A stretch of 64,000 nucleotides of DNA, from the NCBI GenBank assembly GCA_913057175.1, contig CAJXNP010000017.1, positions 1 through 64,000 on the forward strand, given 5' to 3'. Source of the stretch: an uncultured Cytophagales bacterium. GTDB taxonomy: Bacteria; Bacteroidota; Bacteroidia; Cytophagales; Cyclobacteriaceae. Under the pieces are notes generated by a model. That model saw nothing but the letters and a program-made list of their open reading frames with translations, had not been told where the DNA came from and did no database searches. A program made the translations under genes and the position numbers. Positions 17,277 to 28,449 of the stretch are shown here, one piece after another. How positions within the stretch are numbered: position 1 is the stretch's first letter; the number at the start of each line of letters is the position of its first letter.

Positions 17277-18851
17277 ATGCCCCAAATTATTTCAGCAAAC
17301 AGGCTTCTTCTTTTCATTTGCACCATCCACTTTTTATTTTCCTGCAATTCAAAAGAAGAGACCAGAGTACTTCCCCGAGTAGCGATTGCCGGATTGGCTA
17401 TTGAGTCAAGCACTTTTTCACCTGCAACAAGCGGCGTGGAGGCATTCCGTGTGCGGGAAGGTAAAGAAGTATTCTCTTACTATCCATTTCTGGACTCGGG
17501 ATCGGTTGACCGTAGTCGGGCGGAATGGTTTCCCGCTTTGCGTGGTCATGCCATTCCCGGAGGGATCGTTACCAGGGATGCCTATGAGACCCTGGTTGGT
17601 AAGACATTGGAAATGCTGAAAGAAAACCTTCCTTATGATGGATTGTTTTTCGATATCCACGGAGCGATGAGTGTACAAGGGCTGGATGACCCGGAAGGAG
17701 ATTTTATTAAGCGAGTTCGCGATGTTGTAGGGACTGAGACACTTATTTCAACTTCCATGGACCTGCATGGCAATGTGTCGCAAGCTCTCGCCAAACATAC
17801 GGATCTGATCACGTGTTACAGAATGGCTCCCCATGAAGACGCCCTTGAATCCAAACAGCGGGCGCTTGAAAACCTCCTGGATAGATTGCAAAACGGTAAA
17901 GGTAAGCCTGCTTACAAGGCTTGGATTCCGGTGCCCATTTTGCTGCCAGGAGAGAAGACCAGTACGCGTATTGAACCGGGAAAAAGCCTTTATGCACAGG
18001 TGGATCCGATTACCAAAAGAGAAGGGATCATCGATGCAGCGATCTGGATTGGTTATGCCTGGGCAGATGAGCCTCGAAATCACGCCGTAGTGATGGTGAC
18101 GGGAGACGATAAGGAGGCCGTGACAGGTACAGCAGAGGAACTGGCGCAAAGCTTTTGGGACGTGAGAAATGAGTTTGAATTCGTCGCTCCAACGGCGACC
18201 CTGGAAGAAAGTCTGGACAGTGCGGTTATCAGTGATAAAAAACCATTTATGATCAGTGACATGGGAGATAACCCTACAGCGGGAGGTGCTGGTGATGTGA
18301 CCTGGACGCTTACTGAAATATTAAAAAGACCCGAATTTAAATCAGAAAATGGACCAATGCTCATTTATGCGTCCTTACCAGGTCCGGAGCTTGTGGATAA
18401 GGCCCGGGAAATAGGAGTAGGTAGAAGTATTGAGGCTTCTGCAGGCGCTGAAGTAGATAGCCGATTTGCTCCACCGGTTTTATTAAAGGGGACTGTGGAA
18501 GCAATTTATGAAGGAGATAAAGATGCTGAAGTTGAAGTTGTGGTTAAAGTTGGGTCTGTCCATGCTATTGTCACGAAGAAAAGAAAGCCCTACCATCACG
18601 AGCAGGACTTTGTCAATCTTGGTCTGAACCCCAGGGAAGCCGATATTGTCGTGGTGAAAATAGGCTACCTCGTTCCTGAGTTATATGATATGAGAGGGGA
18701 TTGGATCATGGCATTGACACCTGGAGGAGTAGATCAGGATCTTGATCGCCTGGGATATAAGCGAATCAATCGACCGATGTTTCCACTGGATCGGGATATG
18801 ATCAATCCGGATTTGAGCGCCAGGTTGATACCAGCATCGGATGATATTTAA
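17277..18851 (+). CDS. M81/MlrC-family metallopeptidase, lipoprotein
   Basis: A 524-residue member of the M81 (microcystinase C, MlrC) family. Family members are zinc-dependent hydrolases acting on linear peptides; the real substrate here is unknown. The N-terminal MlrC domain shows the metal motifs FFDIHGAMSVQGLDDPEGDF and STSMDLHGNVSQAL (Asp and His ligands), then DMGDNPTAGGAGD opening the C-terminal domain. ATG 17277 gives a lipoprotein signal ending in FLFS-Cys23; two earlier in-frame ATGs (17235, 17256) are possible. A lipoprotein anchor puts the enzyme outside the cytoplasm. Divergent from the LuxR gene and convergent with the acetoacetyl-CoA ligase gene. Confidence 0.87.
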   Translation: MPQIISANRLLLFICTIHFLFSCNSKEETRVLPRVAIAGLAIESSTFSPATSGVEAFRVREGKEVFSYYPFLDSGSVDRSRAEWFPALRGHAIPGGIVTRDAYETLVGKTLEMLKENLPYDGLFFDIHGAMSVQGLDDPEGDFIKRVRDVVGTETLISTSMDLHGNVSQALAKHTDLITCYRMAPHEDALESKQRALENLLDRLQNGKGKPAYKAWIPVPILLPGEKTSTRIEPGKSLYAQVDPITKREGIIDAAIWIGYAWADEPRNHAVVMVTGDDKEAVTGTAEELAQSFWDVRNEFEFVAPTATLEESLDSAVISDKKPFMISDMGDNPTAGGAGDVTWTLTEILKRPEFKSENGPMLIYASLPGPELVDKAREIGVGRSIEASAGAEVDSRFAPPVLLKGTVEAIYEGDKDAEVEVVVKVGSVHAIVTKKRKPYHHEQDFVNLGLNPREADIVVVKIGYLVPELYDMRGDWIMALTPGGVDQDLDRLGYKRINRPMFPLDRDMINPDLSARLIPASDDI

Positions 18852-18929
18852 GGAAAAAGTCGTTTTCTTTTACCTTACTACACTCAAGGAAATGGCATTT
18901 TGGAGGTGATATACTTATTGAAATATTTT

Positions 18930-20874
<1,945 letters not shown>

Positions 20875-20882
<8 letters not shown>

Positions 20883-21849
20883 GGTTTTGAATGACTGGAA
20901 TAGATAATAAAGCTTTTATGGCAAATTGCGGATCATGGGCTTCCAGGGCTTTTTTGGCGGCTTTCTCGATCAGCTCCTTTCCTTTTTCTTTATCACTCAT
21001 TATAATGGAACAAGCTTCCGCGAATTCATTTTGATAATCCCTTTTCCCCAGGTTATTCTGTTCGGTGTCCTCAAATGATTTGATAAAATCCAGAATAGAT
21101 TGTTCATCAGGAAATTCGCTCAATCCCCCTAATTGCGCCAGGTTGTTGCCCGAAAGGATCTTTGATGTTTTGATATGATCGGGGAGAAGATCGATCCCAA
21201 GTCCGATACCCGTTCCAATTGGTCTTATTACTTCAAAAACAGCATTCCCTGAGGCTCTCGTGTAAAAGTTGGCGGAATTCCTGCCAACAAGATCAATATC
21301 TTGTGGATCAATGCGATCATTCACGAATATATTTTCCCTGACATGAAACATGATGACGCGGCATATCACCAAATTTCCCGAACCTTTTGTGCCACCAAGT
21401 GGTATGATCTGTTCGACTTTGCATTCCATCTGAATAGGGGACTCTTTAACCCGTTTTGGTCGGATCAAGACCGAGTCAATGGGGGTAAGCCCACTTTTTA
21501 CAAATTCATCGATGTCCTTTGGATAGGTTGCGGATGACAGACTGACCTGCTCGACCAGGTCATACGTGACGACCTGGATCACACATTCCGGTATTTTTTG
21601 TACGTTTTCCAAGGTGTCTTTTGCAGAGCCGTCCCTTCCGCTAAAGGATGGCGAAAAGGCTACGTACGGTGGATTGGCTCCGAAGGCATTGAAGAAAGAA
21701 AAGGGAGCGACATTGTTGATTCCCTCTTCTGAAATGGTTGAAACAAGGGCGATTGGCCGTGGTGCAACCCCTCCGATCAACAGGTTGTAGGATGTTCTCC
21801 AGTCCGATTCACTGGGTTCAATGGTAATCATTTTTGATTCTTTCGACAT
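20875..21849 (-). CDS. Flavin-reductase-like (DIM6/NTAB) FMN-binding protein
   Basis: A 324-residue protein. Residues 8-210 are a flavin-reductase-like split-barrel domain (YNLLIGGVAPRPIALVSTISEEGINNVAPFSFFNAFGANPPYVAFSPS), which binds FMN. The last 110 residues are helical and not recognised. Known relatives reduce flavin or act on small aromatic or ketone substrates; its step in this pathway is not established. It lies between the FAH-family gene (2-bp gap) and the acetoacetate ligase (8-bp overlap), so it is translated with the tyrosine-degradation enzymes. The operon lacks a zeta-class GST maleylacetoacetate isomerase. Confidence 0.87.
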
Positions 21850-21851
21850 GC

Positions 21852-22874
21852 TTATTGGTTTTGCAGCTTTTTCCTTTTATCCAGTATGGAGTGTTTTTCT
21901 TCTGATTTGACTATTTTATTTGACAATTTCCCCAATCCTTCAATCGTCAGTTCGATCGTATCACCATCCTTAAGCCAGACAGGAGTAAATTCTTCATCTT
22001 TTTCTTTTGCTTCGAGTTCCCACGTGCCGTTTAATTCCAGGTAGCATCCCGTACCAACTGTTCCGGATCCGATTACATCACCGGGGTAAATTTCTGTGCC
22101 ATACGAAACCCTTTCAATGATCTCGCCAAAGGTCCAGCTCATATCTTTTGTATTTCCATCAGAAACCTGTTTGCCATTGTGGAAGGCACTCATTTGAAGA
22201 TCGTATGTGCTTCCATTATCCTTATCAATTTTGAAGATCTCCAATTCATCCGGCGTGACCAGCCACGGGCCGATGGAAGTTGCAAAATCTTTTCCCTTTG
22301 CTGGCCCGAGGTTCAATTTCATTTCCTCCATTTGAAGTTGCCTGGCAGAAAAGTCATTCATGATCGTAAACCCAGCGATGTATTGATCGGCATTTTTGGC
22401 TGAAATGTTTTTTCCGGTTTTACCAATAACAATGGCAACCTCTAGTTCGAAGTCTAGTTTTTGCAAGTGATCTTCTTCGACTAGAATCTCGCCCTCCCCA
22501 AAAATCGCACGGTGATTAGTGAAATAGAAGACAGGAAACTGATCAAATTCGGCGATCATGGGAACACCCCGGTTTCTTCTGGCAGTCTCCACGTGCTGGC
22601 GGAAAGCGTAGGCATCCCGGCAGGAGGGAGGGTTGGGAATCGGAGCTACCAGTTTTGGCTGTGGAACATGCATGGTTATTTTTCCTTCAGATATCGTTTC
22701 ATAAATACTTCTCGCCATCTGCATACCGGCGTCTTCCAATTGCAGTAATTCGAGCATAGTCGAAGGAAGCTTGAAAGAAAGCGCATGACCGCATTCCTGA
22801 AGATCATAGACCTTGTTGTGGATGAGAAGTCCGCTTCGTATTTCTTTATTAATCTGGTAGGAAACTATTTTCAA
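21852..22874 (-). CDS. Fumarylacetoacetate hydrolase family protein
   Basis: A 340-residue FAH-family hydrolase, likely fumarylacetoacetase, splitting fumarylacetoacetate to fumarate and acetoacetate. An N-terminal domain of about 75 residues precedes the FAH fold. Visible metal-site and active-site elements are QKLDFELEVAIVIGKTGKNI (two Glu), GFTIMNDFSARQLQMEEMKLNLGPAKGKDFATSIGPWLV and YPGDVIGSGTVGTGC. The family is broad, but the operon context makes homogentisate-pathway hydrolysis the best call. Its ATG overlaps the aminotransferase stop by 4 bp. Confidence 0.9.
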   Translation of the reverse strand: MKIVSYQINKEIRSGLLIHNKVYDLQECGHALSFKLPSTMLELLQLEDAGMQMARSIYETISEGKITMHVPQPKLVAPIPNPPSCRDAYAFRQHVETARRNRGVPMIAEFDQFPVFYFTNHRAIFGEGEILVEEDHLQKLDFELEVAIVIGKTGKNISAKNADQYIAGFTIMNDFSARQLQMEEMKLNLGPAKGKDFATSIGPWLVTPDELEIFKIDKDNGSTYDLQMSAFHNGKQVSDGNTKDMSWTFGEIIERVSYGTEIYPGDVIGSGTVGTGCYLELNGTWELEAKEKDEEFTPVWLKDGDTIELTIEGLGKLSNKIVKSEEKHSILDKRKKLQNQ

Positions 22875-23992
22875 ATGTTTTTGGTTTTATTTTTTTCTTT
22901 TAACAATTGATAGACTTCGCCAATTATCCCCGTTGCAAATTCTGTTTCTTCTATGGTGCCAGAATTGATCCGGATTCCATTCGATATGCCAAATGTATCT
23001 ACATGACGGACGATTAAACCTCGATTCAGGCATTCATTGGCGAAATCCCTGGCAAACTCTTCCGTTGGCATCAATGTGAGAATAAAGTTGGTGCTTGTTT
23101 CTACATGTAGAATGTTATTCTCATTGAAACATTCATAAAGGATAGCCAGCGATTTTTTATTCAATTCAATACTTTTTTTTAAAAACTCTTCATCGTCCAA
23201 AGCAGCAATAGCGGCCTGCTGGGCCAGTAAATTCGGCTCGAATGGCAGTTTTACCTTGTAAAGCGCTTCGATCACTTTGTCCGGCCCAACGGCAAAACCA
23301 ATTCTCAAACCTGCCAGTCCATAGGCTTTTGAAAAGGTTCTCGTCACGACCATGTTTTCGTAATCATACCGTACTCCATTGGGATATTCCGGATTGCCAT
23401 TTGCATACGCCGTATAAGCTTCGTCAAGGATCACCATAATGTGTTTGGGAACCTGTTCCATAAAAGCTTCCAATTCTTCGCGGTTAATCATGGTGCCCGT
23501 GGGGTTATTGGGATTGGCCAGGTAGATCATCCTGGTTTTGTCTGAAATTGCATGAAGGATTTTTGCCAGATCAAATCCATGATTTTTCATGGGAACCTGG
23601 ATCAGCTTCCTACCTGTTTTTCTAATGGTCACATAGATCCCGATGAATGTACCTTCCGAAGTGATGATCTCATCATCTTCAGTTGTAAATGCACTGACAA
23701 TGTAGGCCAGCAAAGAATCCGTTCCGTGTCCGCAGATGATATGATTAGGTTGAACATGATATTTTTGGGCAATTGCCTGCACCAGGTCATAGGAAGCAGG
23801 GTCCGTGTAACGGTTTAATCCCAATACACCTTTTTTGATGGCTTCAACAGCTTTAGGACTTGGCCCTAATGGGTTTTCTGCGGAAGCGAGTTTGACAATT
23901 TTGGATAACTTTTTTTCCCGCGCCAGCTCATCGATGGGCTTTCCTGCCTTGTAAGGTACGAGGTTTTGAACGAATGGTGGTATATTGATCAT
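22871..23992 (-). CDS. PLP-dependent aminotransferase (HisC-like), probable aromatic aminotransferase
   Basis: A 373-residue class I/II (fold type I) aminotransferase closest in pattern to histidinol-phosphate aminotransferases. Seen are HGTDSLLAYIVSAF for the phosphate cup, LANPNNPTGT, ILDEAYTAYA with the PLP-binding Asp190, the Schiff-base Lys222 in TRTFSKAYGLAG, and LRIGFAVG. Its place between homogentisate dioxygenase (3-bp gap) and the FAH-family gene (4-bp overlap), with no histidine genes nearby, suggests it transaminates tyrosine to 4-hydroxyphenylpyruvate. This is an inference; HisC-like enzymes do accept aromatic amino acids. Confidence 0.85.
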   Translation of the reverse strand: MINIPPFVQNLVPYKAGKPIDELAREKKLSKIVKLASAENPLGPSPKAVEAIKKGVLGLNRYTDPASYDLVQAIAQKYHVQPNHIICGHGTDSLLAYIVSAFTTEDDEIITSEGTFIGIYVTIRKTGRKLIQVPMKNHGFDLAKILHAISDKTRMIYLANPNNPTGTMINREELEAFMEQVPKHIMVILDEAYTAYANGNPEYPNGVRYDYENMVVTRTFSKAYGLAGLRIGFAVGPDKVIEALYKVKLPFEPNLLAQQAAIAALDDEEFLKKSIELNKKSLAILYECFNENNILHVETSTNFILTLMPTEEFARDFANECLNRGLIVRHVDTFGISNGIRINSGTIEETEFATGIIGEVYQLLKEKNKTKNI

Positions 23993-23995
23993 TTT

Positions 23996-25153
23996 CTACA
24001 ACCAGGATTTTGCATAGTCTTTGTCAATGGTATCGCGAACTTTGGTTGTAGGTTTCAATGGTTCATACGTATCGATCATAATGGCATATTCTTTTGTCTC
24101 ACGTGCTCCGATCGAGGCTTCCGTTCTTCCGGGTTGTGGACCATGGGGCATACCGCCCGGATGGAGCGTGATGGAACCTTCCACTACTCCTTTCCTCGAC
24201 ATAAAATCACCATCCACATAGTACAGCACTTCGTCACTGTCAATATTAGAATGGAAATAGGGTGCAGGAATGGAACTATCGTGGAAATCAAATAACCTGG
24301 GAACAAAATTGCAAACGACAAACGATCCGGTTTTATACAACAAGTGAACAGGTGGCGGCAGGTGAATACGACCTACTTTCGGATGATAATCTTTAATGTT
24401 AAATGTGAATGGATACAGATATCCATCCCAGCCAACTGCGCCAAAAGGGTGATGAGGCACGATATGCTCAAAGTATCGGTCTTTCATTTTCACGATGATG
24501 TGGAAATCACCTGAATCGGTATTGGGTTCCAGGTATTCCGGTGGTAGGAAATCCCGCTCGGAATACGGGGCATGCTCCAGCATCTGACCGTAGTCATTTT
24601 TGTAATGATTTGGTATTTCAAAGGCCGTGTCAGATTCGACGATCATCAGCTTGCAATGCTCCGGGTCATCAAACTCCATTCGATAGGTGGTTGCCCTTGG
24701 TACGACAATCTGATCTCCCGGTCCGAATGGATTTTTTCCGAATTGACTATACAAAACCCCTGTGCCGTGATGGATAAAGATGAATTCAGAACCACCACCG
24801 TTTCGATAAAAATCAGATGTGTTTTCCGTCACATGTGCGATGGAGATCTTACAGGTCCGATTCACCAAATATTCGTCTCTGGCAGTAATGTAATTTCCTC
24901 CCTTTTTATCATTGTCGGTGAAGCAATGATAATAAAGTGCAGGGGCTTCCGGCCAGGAAAGGTCATTGTGAGGTTTTATTTCCTTAACCGATTTAACAGC
25001 TGTTGGCAGGAAATGATGATAAACAATGGAGTAAATACCAGAAAAGCCCTTGCTCGTCACGAGTTCTTCCCGGTAGAGGGTTTTTCCATCCGGTTGATAG
25101 AATGTGGTGTGCTTAACTCGTGGTATTTCTCCTGATCGATGATAAAATGGCAT
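23996..25153 (-). CDS. hmgA: Homogentisate 1,2-dioxygenase
   Basis: A 385-residue ring-cleaving dioxygenase turning homogentisate into maleylacetoacetate with Fe(II) and O2. Family features are FIHHGTGVLYSQFGKNPFGPGDQIVVPR (N-terminal cupin), HIVPHHPFGAVGWDGYLYPF, SNIDSDEVLYYVDGDF and TLHPGGMPHGPQPG near the C-terminus, where the iron-binding His/Glu residues fall. It is shorter than the roughly 430-445-residue mammalian and Pseudomonas enzymes, as is usual for this bacterial branch. It begins 16 bp after hppD on the same strand. Confidence 0.93.
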   Translation of the reverse strand: MPFYHRSGEIPRVKHTTFYQPDGKTLYREELVTSKGFSGIYSIVYHHFLPTAVKSVKEIKPHNDLSWPEAPALYYHCFTDNDKKGGNYITARDEYLVNRTCKISIAHVTENTSDFYRNGGGSEFIFIHHGTGVLYSQFGKNPFGPGDQIVVPRATTYRMEFDDPEHCKLMIVESDTAFEIPNHYKNDYGQMLEHAPYSERDFLPPEYLEPNTDSGDFHIIVKMKDRYFEHIVPHHPFGAVGWDGYLYPFTFNIKDYHPKVGRIHLPPPVHLLYKTGSFVVCNFVPRLFDFHDSSIPAPYFHSNIDSDEVLYYVDGDFMSRKGVVEGSITLHPGGMPHGPQPGRTEASIGARETKEYAIMIDTYEPLKPTTKVRDTIDKDYAKSWL

Positions 25154-25169
25154 ATATCAATATTTTAGA

Positions 25170-26306
25170 CTAACATGGTGGCAATATTTCCTCCGGTTTT
25201 TTGTCGAGATTGCCTCTTAGTTTCTGATCCAGTTCGATGGATTCGAACAGTGCCTGGAAATTGCCTTTCCCAAAACCTTCGGCGCCTTCCCGCTGAATAA
25301 ATTCAAAAAAGAAGGTAGGCCGATCACCAATCGGTTTGGTAAATAATTGAAGCAGATACCCGGTCGACTCCTTGTCGCACAGAATTTTTAACCGCTGCAA
25401 ATCATCCATATTCTCCCTGATCTGAACGTCTTTTCGATTGCGAAGCATGTCATAGTACGTATCCGGTACGGATAGAAATTCCAAACCATTTTTTCGCAAA
25501 GCAGCTACGGTCTTAATGATATCCCTAGTTTGTAAGGCTATGTGTTGCACACCCGAACCGTGATACTGCTCGATGTATTCCTCAATTTGGGATTTTTTTT
25601 CCGCAGCATACGGTTCATTGATCGGATTTTTGATAACCGAATCAGATGAACGGACCACTTTCGACAGCAGTGCAGAATACTTCGTTCCGATATCACCGGG
25701 TTTAAAATCGACGAATGTTTCGAAGCTCATGGCTTTGTTGAAATAGTTGGCCCATAGGTTCATTTCATTTTCCCGCACATTTCCTACAATATGATCGATT
25801 CCCAGGATGCCCGTATCTTCTGACTCAATATTGATGTCCTGCCTGGGCTCACAGAAACCGGGTTTGAAGATGTGGTTGAAATGATCGCGGTTGACGTAAA
25901 CCAATTCGGTATCATCATACAATCGGATGGCAGCCTCCAACACATAGCCATGTTTATCTTCCAGCGCCTCCGGCCTTCTGACCATCACTGCTCCATGTTG
26001 TGTGGCATATTTAAATGCTCCTTCCACATCATCCACTTCTATCGCCCAGCGCTTGACCCCGTCGCCATGAAGATTGACAAAATTGAGCACTTCGTAGCAC
26101 GATGGCTGAACGGCGGAAGTGATGACGATTTTTAAATTGTTCTTTTTGAGATAGAAAGAGGTGCGATCCCGTGTTCCGGTTTCGGGACCAACATATCCGG
26201 TAATTTCCATTCCAAGCACTTTAGCGTACCAGAATGCCACCATTTTCGCCGATCCTACATAAAACTCTACATAATCATAACCTCTGATTCCAAGAATATT
26301 TGACAT
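25170..26306 (-). CDS. hppD: 4-Hydroxyphenylpyruvate dioxygenase
   Basis: A 378-residue Fe(II) dioxygenase producing homogentisate from 4-hydroxyphenylpyruvate. Two vicinal-oxygen-chelate halves are present, and the iron triad is visible as His172 (GIDHIVGNV), His255 (GVQHIALQT) and Glu335 (FFFEFIQREG). The C-terminal signature GFGKGNFQALFESIELDQ is intact. It is the first gene of the six-gene run to 18930. The region just upstream carries two identical palindromes flanking a promoter-like core, so expression is probably controlled by a repressor binding there. Confidence 0.95.
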   Translation of the reverse strand: MSNILGIRGYDYVEFYVGSAKMVAFWYAKVLGMEITGYVGPETGTRDRTSFYLKKNNLKIVITSAVQPSCYEVLNFVNLHGDGVKRWAIEVDDVEGAFKYATQHGAVMVRRPEALEDKHGYVLEAAIRLYDDTELVYVNRDHFNHIFKPGFCEPRQDINIESEDTGILGIDHIVGNVRENEMNLWANYFNKAMSFETFVDFKPGDIGTKYSALLSKVVRSSDSVIKNPINEPYAAEKKSQIEEYIEQYHGSGVQHIALQTRDIIKTVAALRKNGLEFLSVPDTYYDMLRNRKDVQIRENMDDLQRLKILCDKESTGYLLQLFTKPIGDRPTFFFEFIQREGAEGFGKGNFQALFESIELDQKLRGNLDKKPEEILPPC

Positions 26307-26377
26307 AGCGTTTTTTTTTAATTAGTCCGAAGCCACCTACACATTAAGTTTCGGTGGACAAAAAGACGAAAGTTTAA

Positions 26378-26388
26378 CGGTCAGACCG
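26378..26388. promoter_or_regulatory. Operator-like palindrome CGGTCAGACCG, proximal copy
   Basis: Palindrome CGGTC-A-GACCG, identical to the one at 26424-26434, with centres 46 bp apart. It lies immediately downstream of the presumed -7 region of the hppD promoter, about 70 bp before the hppD start. The form resembles operators of TetR-family repressors. No TetR gene occurs in this window. Confidence 0.7.
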
Positions 26389-26418
26389 ATATACTAAGAA
26401 AATGTAGCTTATACTCAA
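26388..26418 (-). promoter_or_regulatory. Probable hppD operon promoter core
   Basis: On the minus strand TTGAGT (26413-26418) and TATATC (26388-26393) are separated by 19 bp, a spacing compatible with Bacteroidota -33/-7 elements, although the -7 box is not a TAnnTTTG match. The two palindromes bracket it exactly. Confidence 0.4.
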
Positions 26419-26423
26419 TAAAC

Positions 26424-26434
26424 CGGTCAGACCG
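26424..26434. promoter_or_regulatory. Operator-like palindrome CGGTCAGACCG, distal copy
   Basis: Second exact copy of the CGGTCAGACCG palindrome, just upstream of the presumed -33 element and 27 bp after the end of the phenylalanine hydroxylase gene (which stops at 26461 reading leftward). The flanks (AAC before, TTT after) also resemble those of the proximal site. Confidence 0.7.
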
Positions 26435-26460
26435 TTTACTAATTTCAACTTCCAAATTTT

Positions 26461-28224
26461 TTACTTTTCCAAAAGCTGAGTTCCTTTTACCAAATTCACT
26501 CCACTTTCAATCAAATGTCTTTTATCGGGTTGTTTCGCTTTTTTGATTTCCAGGTAGTTCAGGATTTCTTCGCTTAGTTCAAAATCATTCTGTGTCAATT
26601 CATACAATTCCACAGATAAAAGCCAGTCTTCCGGATGATCTTTTTTCAACGATTCAAACACATTTCTCATTTTTGCATTCTTATCCTTTCCTTCACGGAA
26701 ATCGCGAACAGTTTGATAGAGGTTTTCGAGGTTTTTTTGTTTATCTGATTTTTGAATTCTGATGGTCTCTTCAGTAGGTACATGGGCATCAAAGGTGAAA
26801 CTTTCCAGGTCAGCAGAACCATTGAATGCGGAAACCACTTTTTTTCCAACTGCCATATGGAAGGCTCCCTGATCAGGTTGCCAAAGGACCTTGTCATGGT
26901 ATTTAACGGTACAGTTTTTAAAGGTGATCAGCATGATCTTACCCTGCAGGTTTCGCTTGCCGGTAATGATCTCACCGGAAACGGTCATTCCACCTTCGAA
27001 TTCCAGCTCGGCCGTTTCGCCTTCATAAATATTGTAGGCCATCAGGTCACGAGGACTCATATCCTCAATGGCCAGGTTAATACCTTTTAATTTACCGATC
27101 GGAGAAGCATAACCATTTTTGTAGTAATCCCTTCCGTGTCCGATCAATTCTTTTTCTCGATTGGCAAGAGCCGCTTCGCCTTCCGTTCGGAAATAAATGG
27201 GCCTGCCTTCATGCTCGATGACTTTCGTAAAAGTTCCGGAAATTTGAAGGCCAGTACTTAACTCGATCGTTCCGACTGCTGTCGAATCGATCAGCTTTTT
27301 AATCCCTGACAAACCACCTTTTCGCATGGCAAGTGTGTTAGTGAATTCTTCCAACACCAGGCTCAGATGTGCGAAATCTGGTGTGACGAACAACTGTGGC
27401 TGGGGCTTGGTAATGTCGTAATCCTGATAAGCTGCTTCGATTGTCAATGGCAGCTTTTTCACCTTATCCGTCATGCACGAGGTACTTTCCCCAATGGATG
27501 ACAGCAACCCCGCGCCATAGATCTTCGGGTTTTCCAAAGTTCCGATCAATCCGTATTCCACGGTCCACCAATGAAGGGTACGCAGTAATGCCATTTCACT
27601 TGGCTCACCCATGTTGTTGGACAGGTATTCAATTTTCTCTTCTGTTTCTTTTATTTCCTTTTCGGAAATGCCAGTGGCCTCTTTGATGATGGAAAGGTGT
27701 CGGATGGCCTCGTACAATTCGTAATCCTTTTTGTTGGAAATAGCTTTACCACCTATCTCACCAAAATGGCGAAGAAATTCACTGTATTCCGGATTGGCGA
27801 TGATTGGCGCATGGCCGGCAGATTCATGAATGATGTCCGGGGCTGGTGTGTATTCGATGTGGTCCAGCTGGCGAATATCTGAGGCGATGACTAAAACATT
27901 GTATGCCTGGAAATCCATGAATGCGGCAGGTGGAATGAAACCATCTACTGCGATAGCAGCCCAGCCGATCTTTTTCAGGATGCGGTTCATGCCGTACATA
28001 CTGGGGATTTGTTCGATGGATATCCCCGCTTCTTTTAGCCCCTGGAGGTAAGATTCATGAGCAACATCCTTTAGGTAATCCACATTCTTTCTCATCACAT
28101 ATCTCCAGACTGCCTGGTCGATGGCCGAATACTGGTCGTAGTTTTGCGGCTTGATGAACTGCCTGAGATGGGCAGGAAGTCGATCAATGACTGGATTGCC
28201 TATATATGATTCTTTTTTACTCAT
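26461..28224 (-). CDS. Aromatic amino acid hydroxylase (phenylalanine 4-monooxygenase), long form
   Basis: A 587-residue pterin-dependent hydroxylase converting phenylalanine to tyrosine. The non-heme iron triad is present: His133 and His138 in HESAGHAPIIANPEY and Glu223 in WWTVEYGLIG. There is no N-terminal ACT regulatory domain. The catalytic core ends near residue 300, whereas typical bacterial enzymes are about 260-300 residues in total. The remaining 290 residues are an extra region (TVGTIELSTGLQISGTF..., then a helical tail) with no motif I recognise. It supplies tyrosine to the enzymes encoded by the adjacent hppD run, but probably has its own promoter in 28225-28449. Confidence 0.9.
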   Translation of the reverse strand: MSKKESYIGNPVIDRLPAHLRQFIKPQNYDQYSAIDQAVWRYVMRKNVDYLKDVAHESYLQGLKEAGISIEQIPSMYGMNRILKKIGWAAIAVDGFIPPAAFMDFQAYNVLVIASDIRQLDHIEYTPAPDIIHESAGHAPIIANPEYSEFLRHFGEIGGKAISNKKDYELYEAIRHLSIIKEATGISEKEIKETEEKIEYLSNNMGEPSEMALLRTLHWWTVEYGLIGTLENPKIYGAGLLSSIGESTSCMTDKVKKLPLTIEAAYQDYDITKPQPQLFVTPDFAHLSLVLEEFTNTLAMRKGGLSGIKKLIDSTAVGTIELSTGLQISGTFTKVIEHEGRPIYFRTEGEAALANREKELIGHGRDYYKNGYASPIGKLKGINLAIEDMSPRDLMAYNIYEGETAELEFEGGMTVSGEIITGKRNLQGKIMLITFKNCTVKYHDKVLWQPDQGAFHMAVGKKVVSAFNGSADLESFTFDAHVPTEETIRIQKSDKQKNLENLYQTVRDFREGKDKNAKMRNVFESLKKDHPEDWLLSVELYELTQNDFELSEEILNYLEIKKAKQPDKRHLIESGVNLVKGTQLLEK

Positions 28225-28449
28225 ATAGCCGAAGGTGTTCTGACGAAATTTAATTAATTCTTTGTAAGAACCAAATTGTTAAGATATGGTCTCACAATCG
28301 ATAATTATTCTAAGTTTTACTGTACCTATATTTAACGTGTGTTTCACAACTTTCTTTGTCAAAAAACAATTAACTACATTATTTAACTTGTTGTGTATTT
28401 TTAATTAATTGAAGCAAATTCAAAATATGACGTTTGAGATCTGATATTT

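Noticed and set aside
22871-23992. Histidinol-phosphate aminotransferase of histidine synthesis (hisC)
   Set aside because: No other his gene is nearby and the gene is tightly packed inside the tyrosine-degradation run, so an aromatic role fits better.
24572-25135. 187-codon frame on the plus strand inside homogentisate dioxygenase
   Set aside because: It is antisense to a clear, conserved gene and its translation has no recognisable features.
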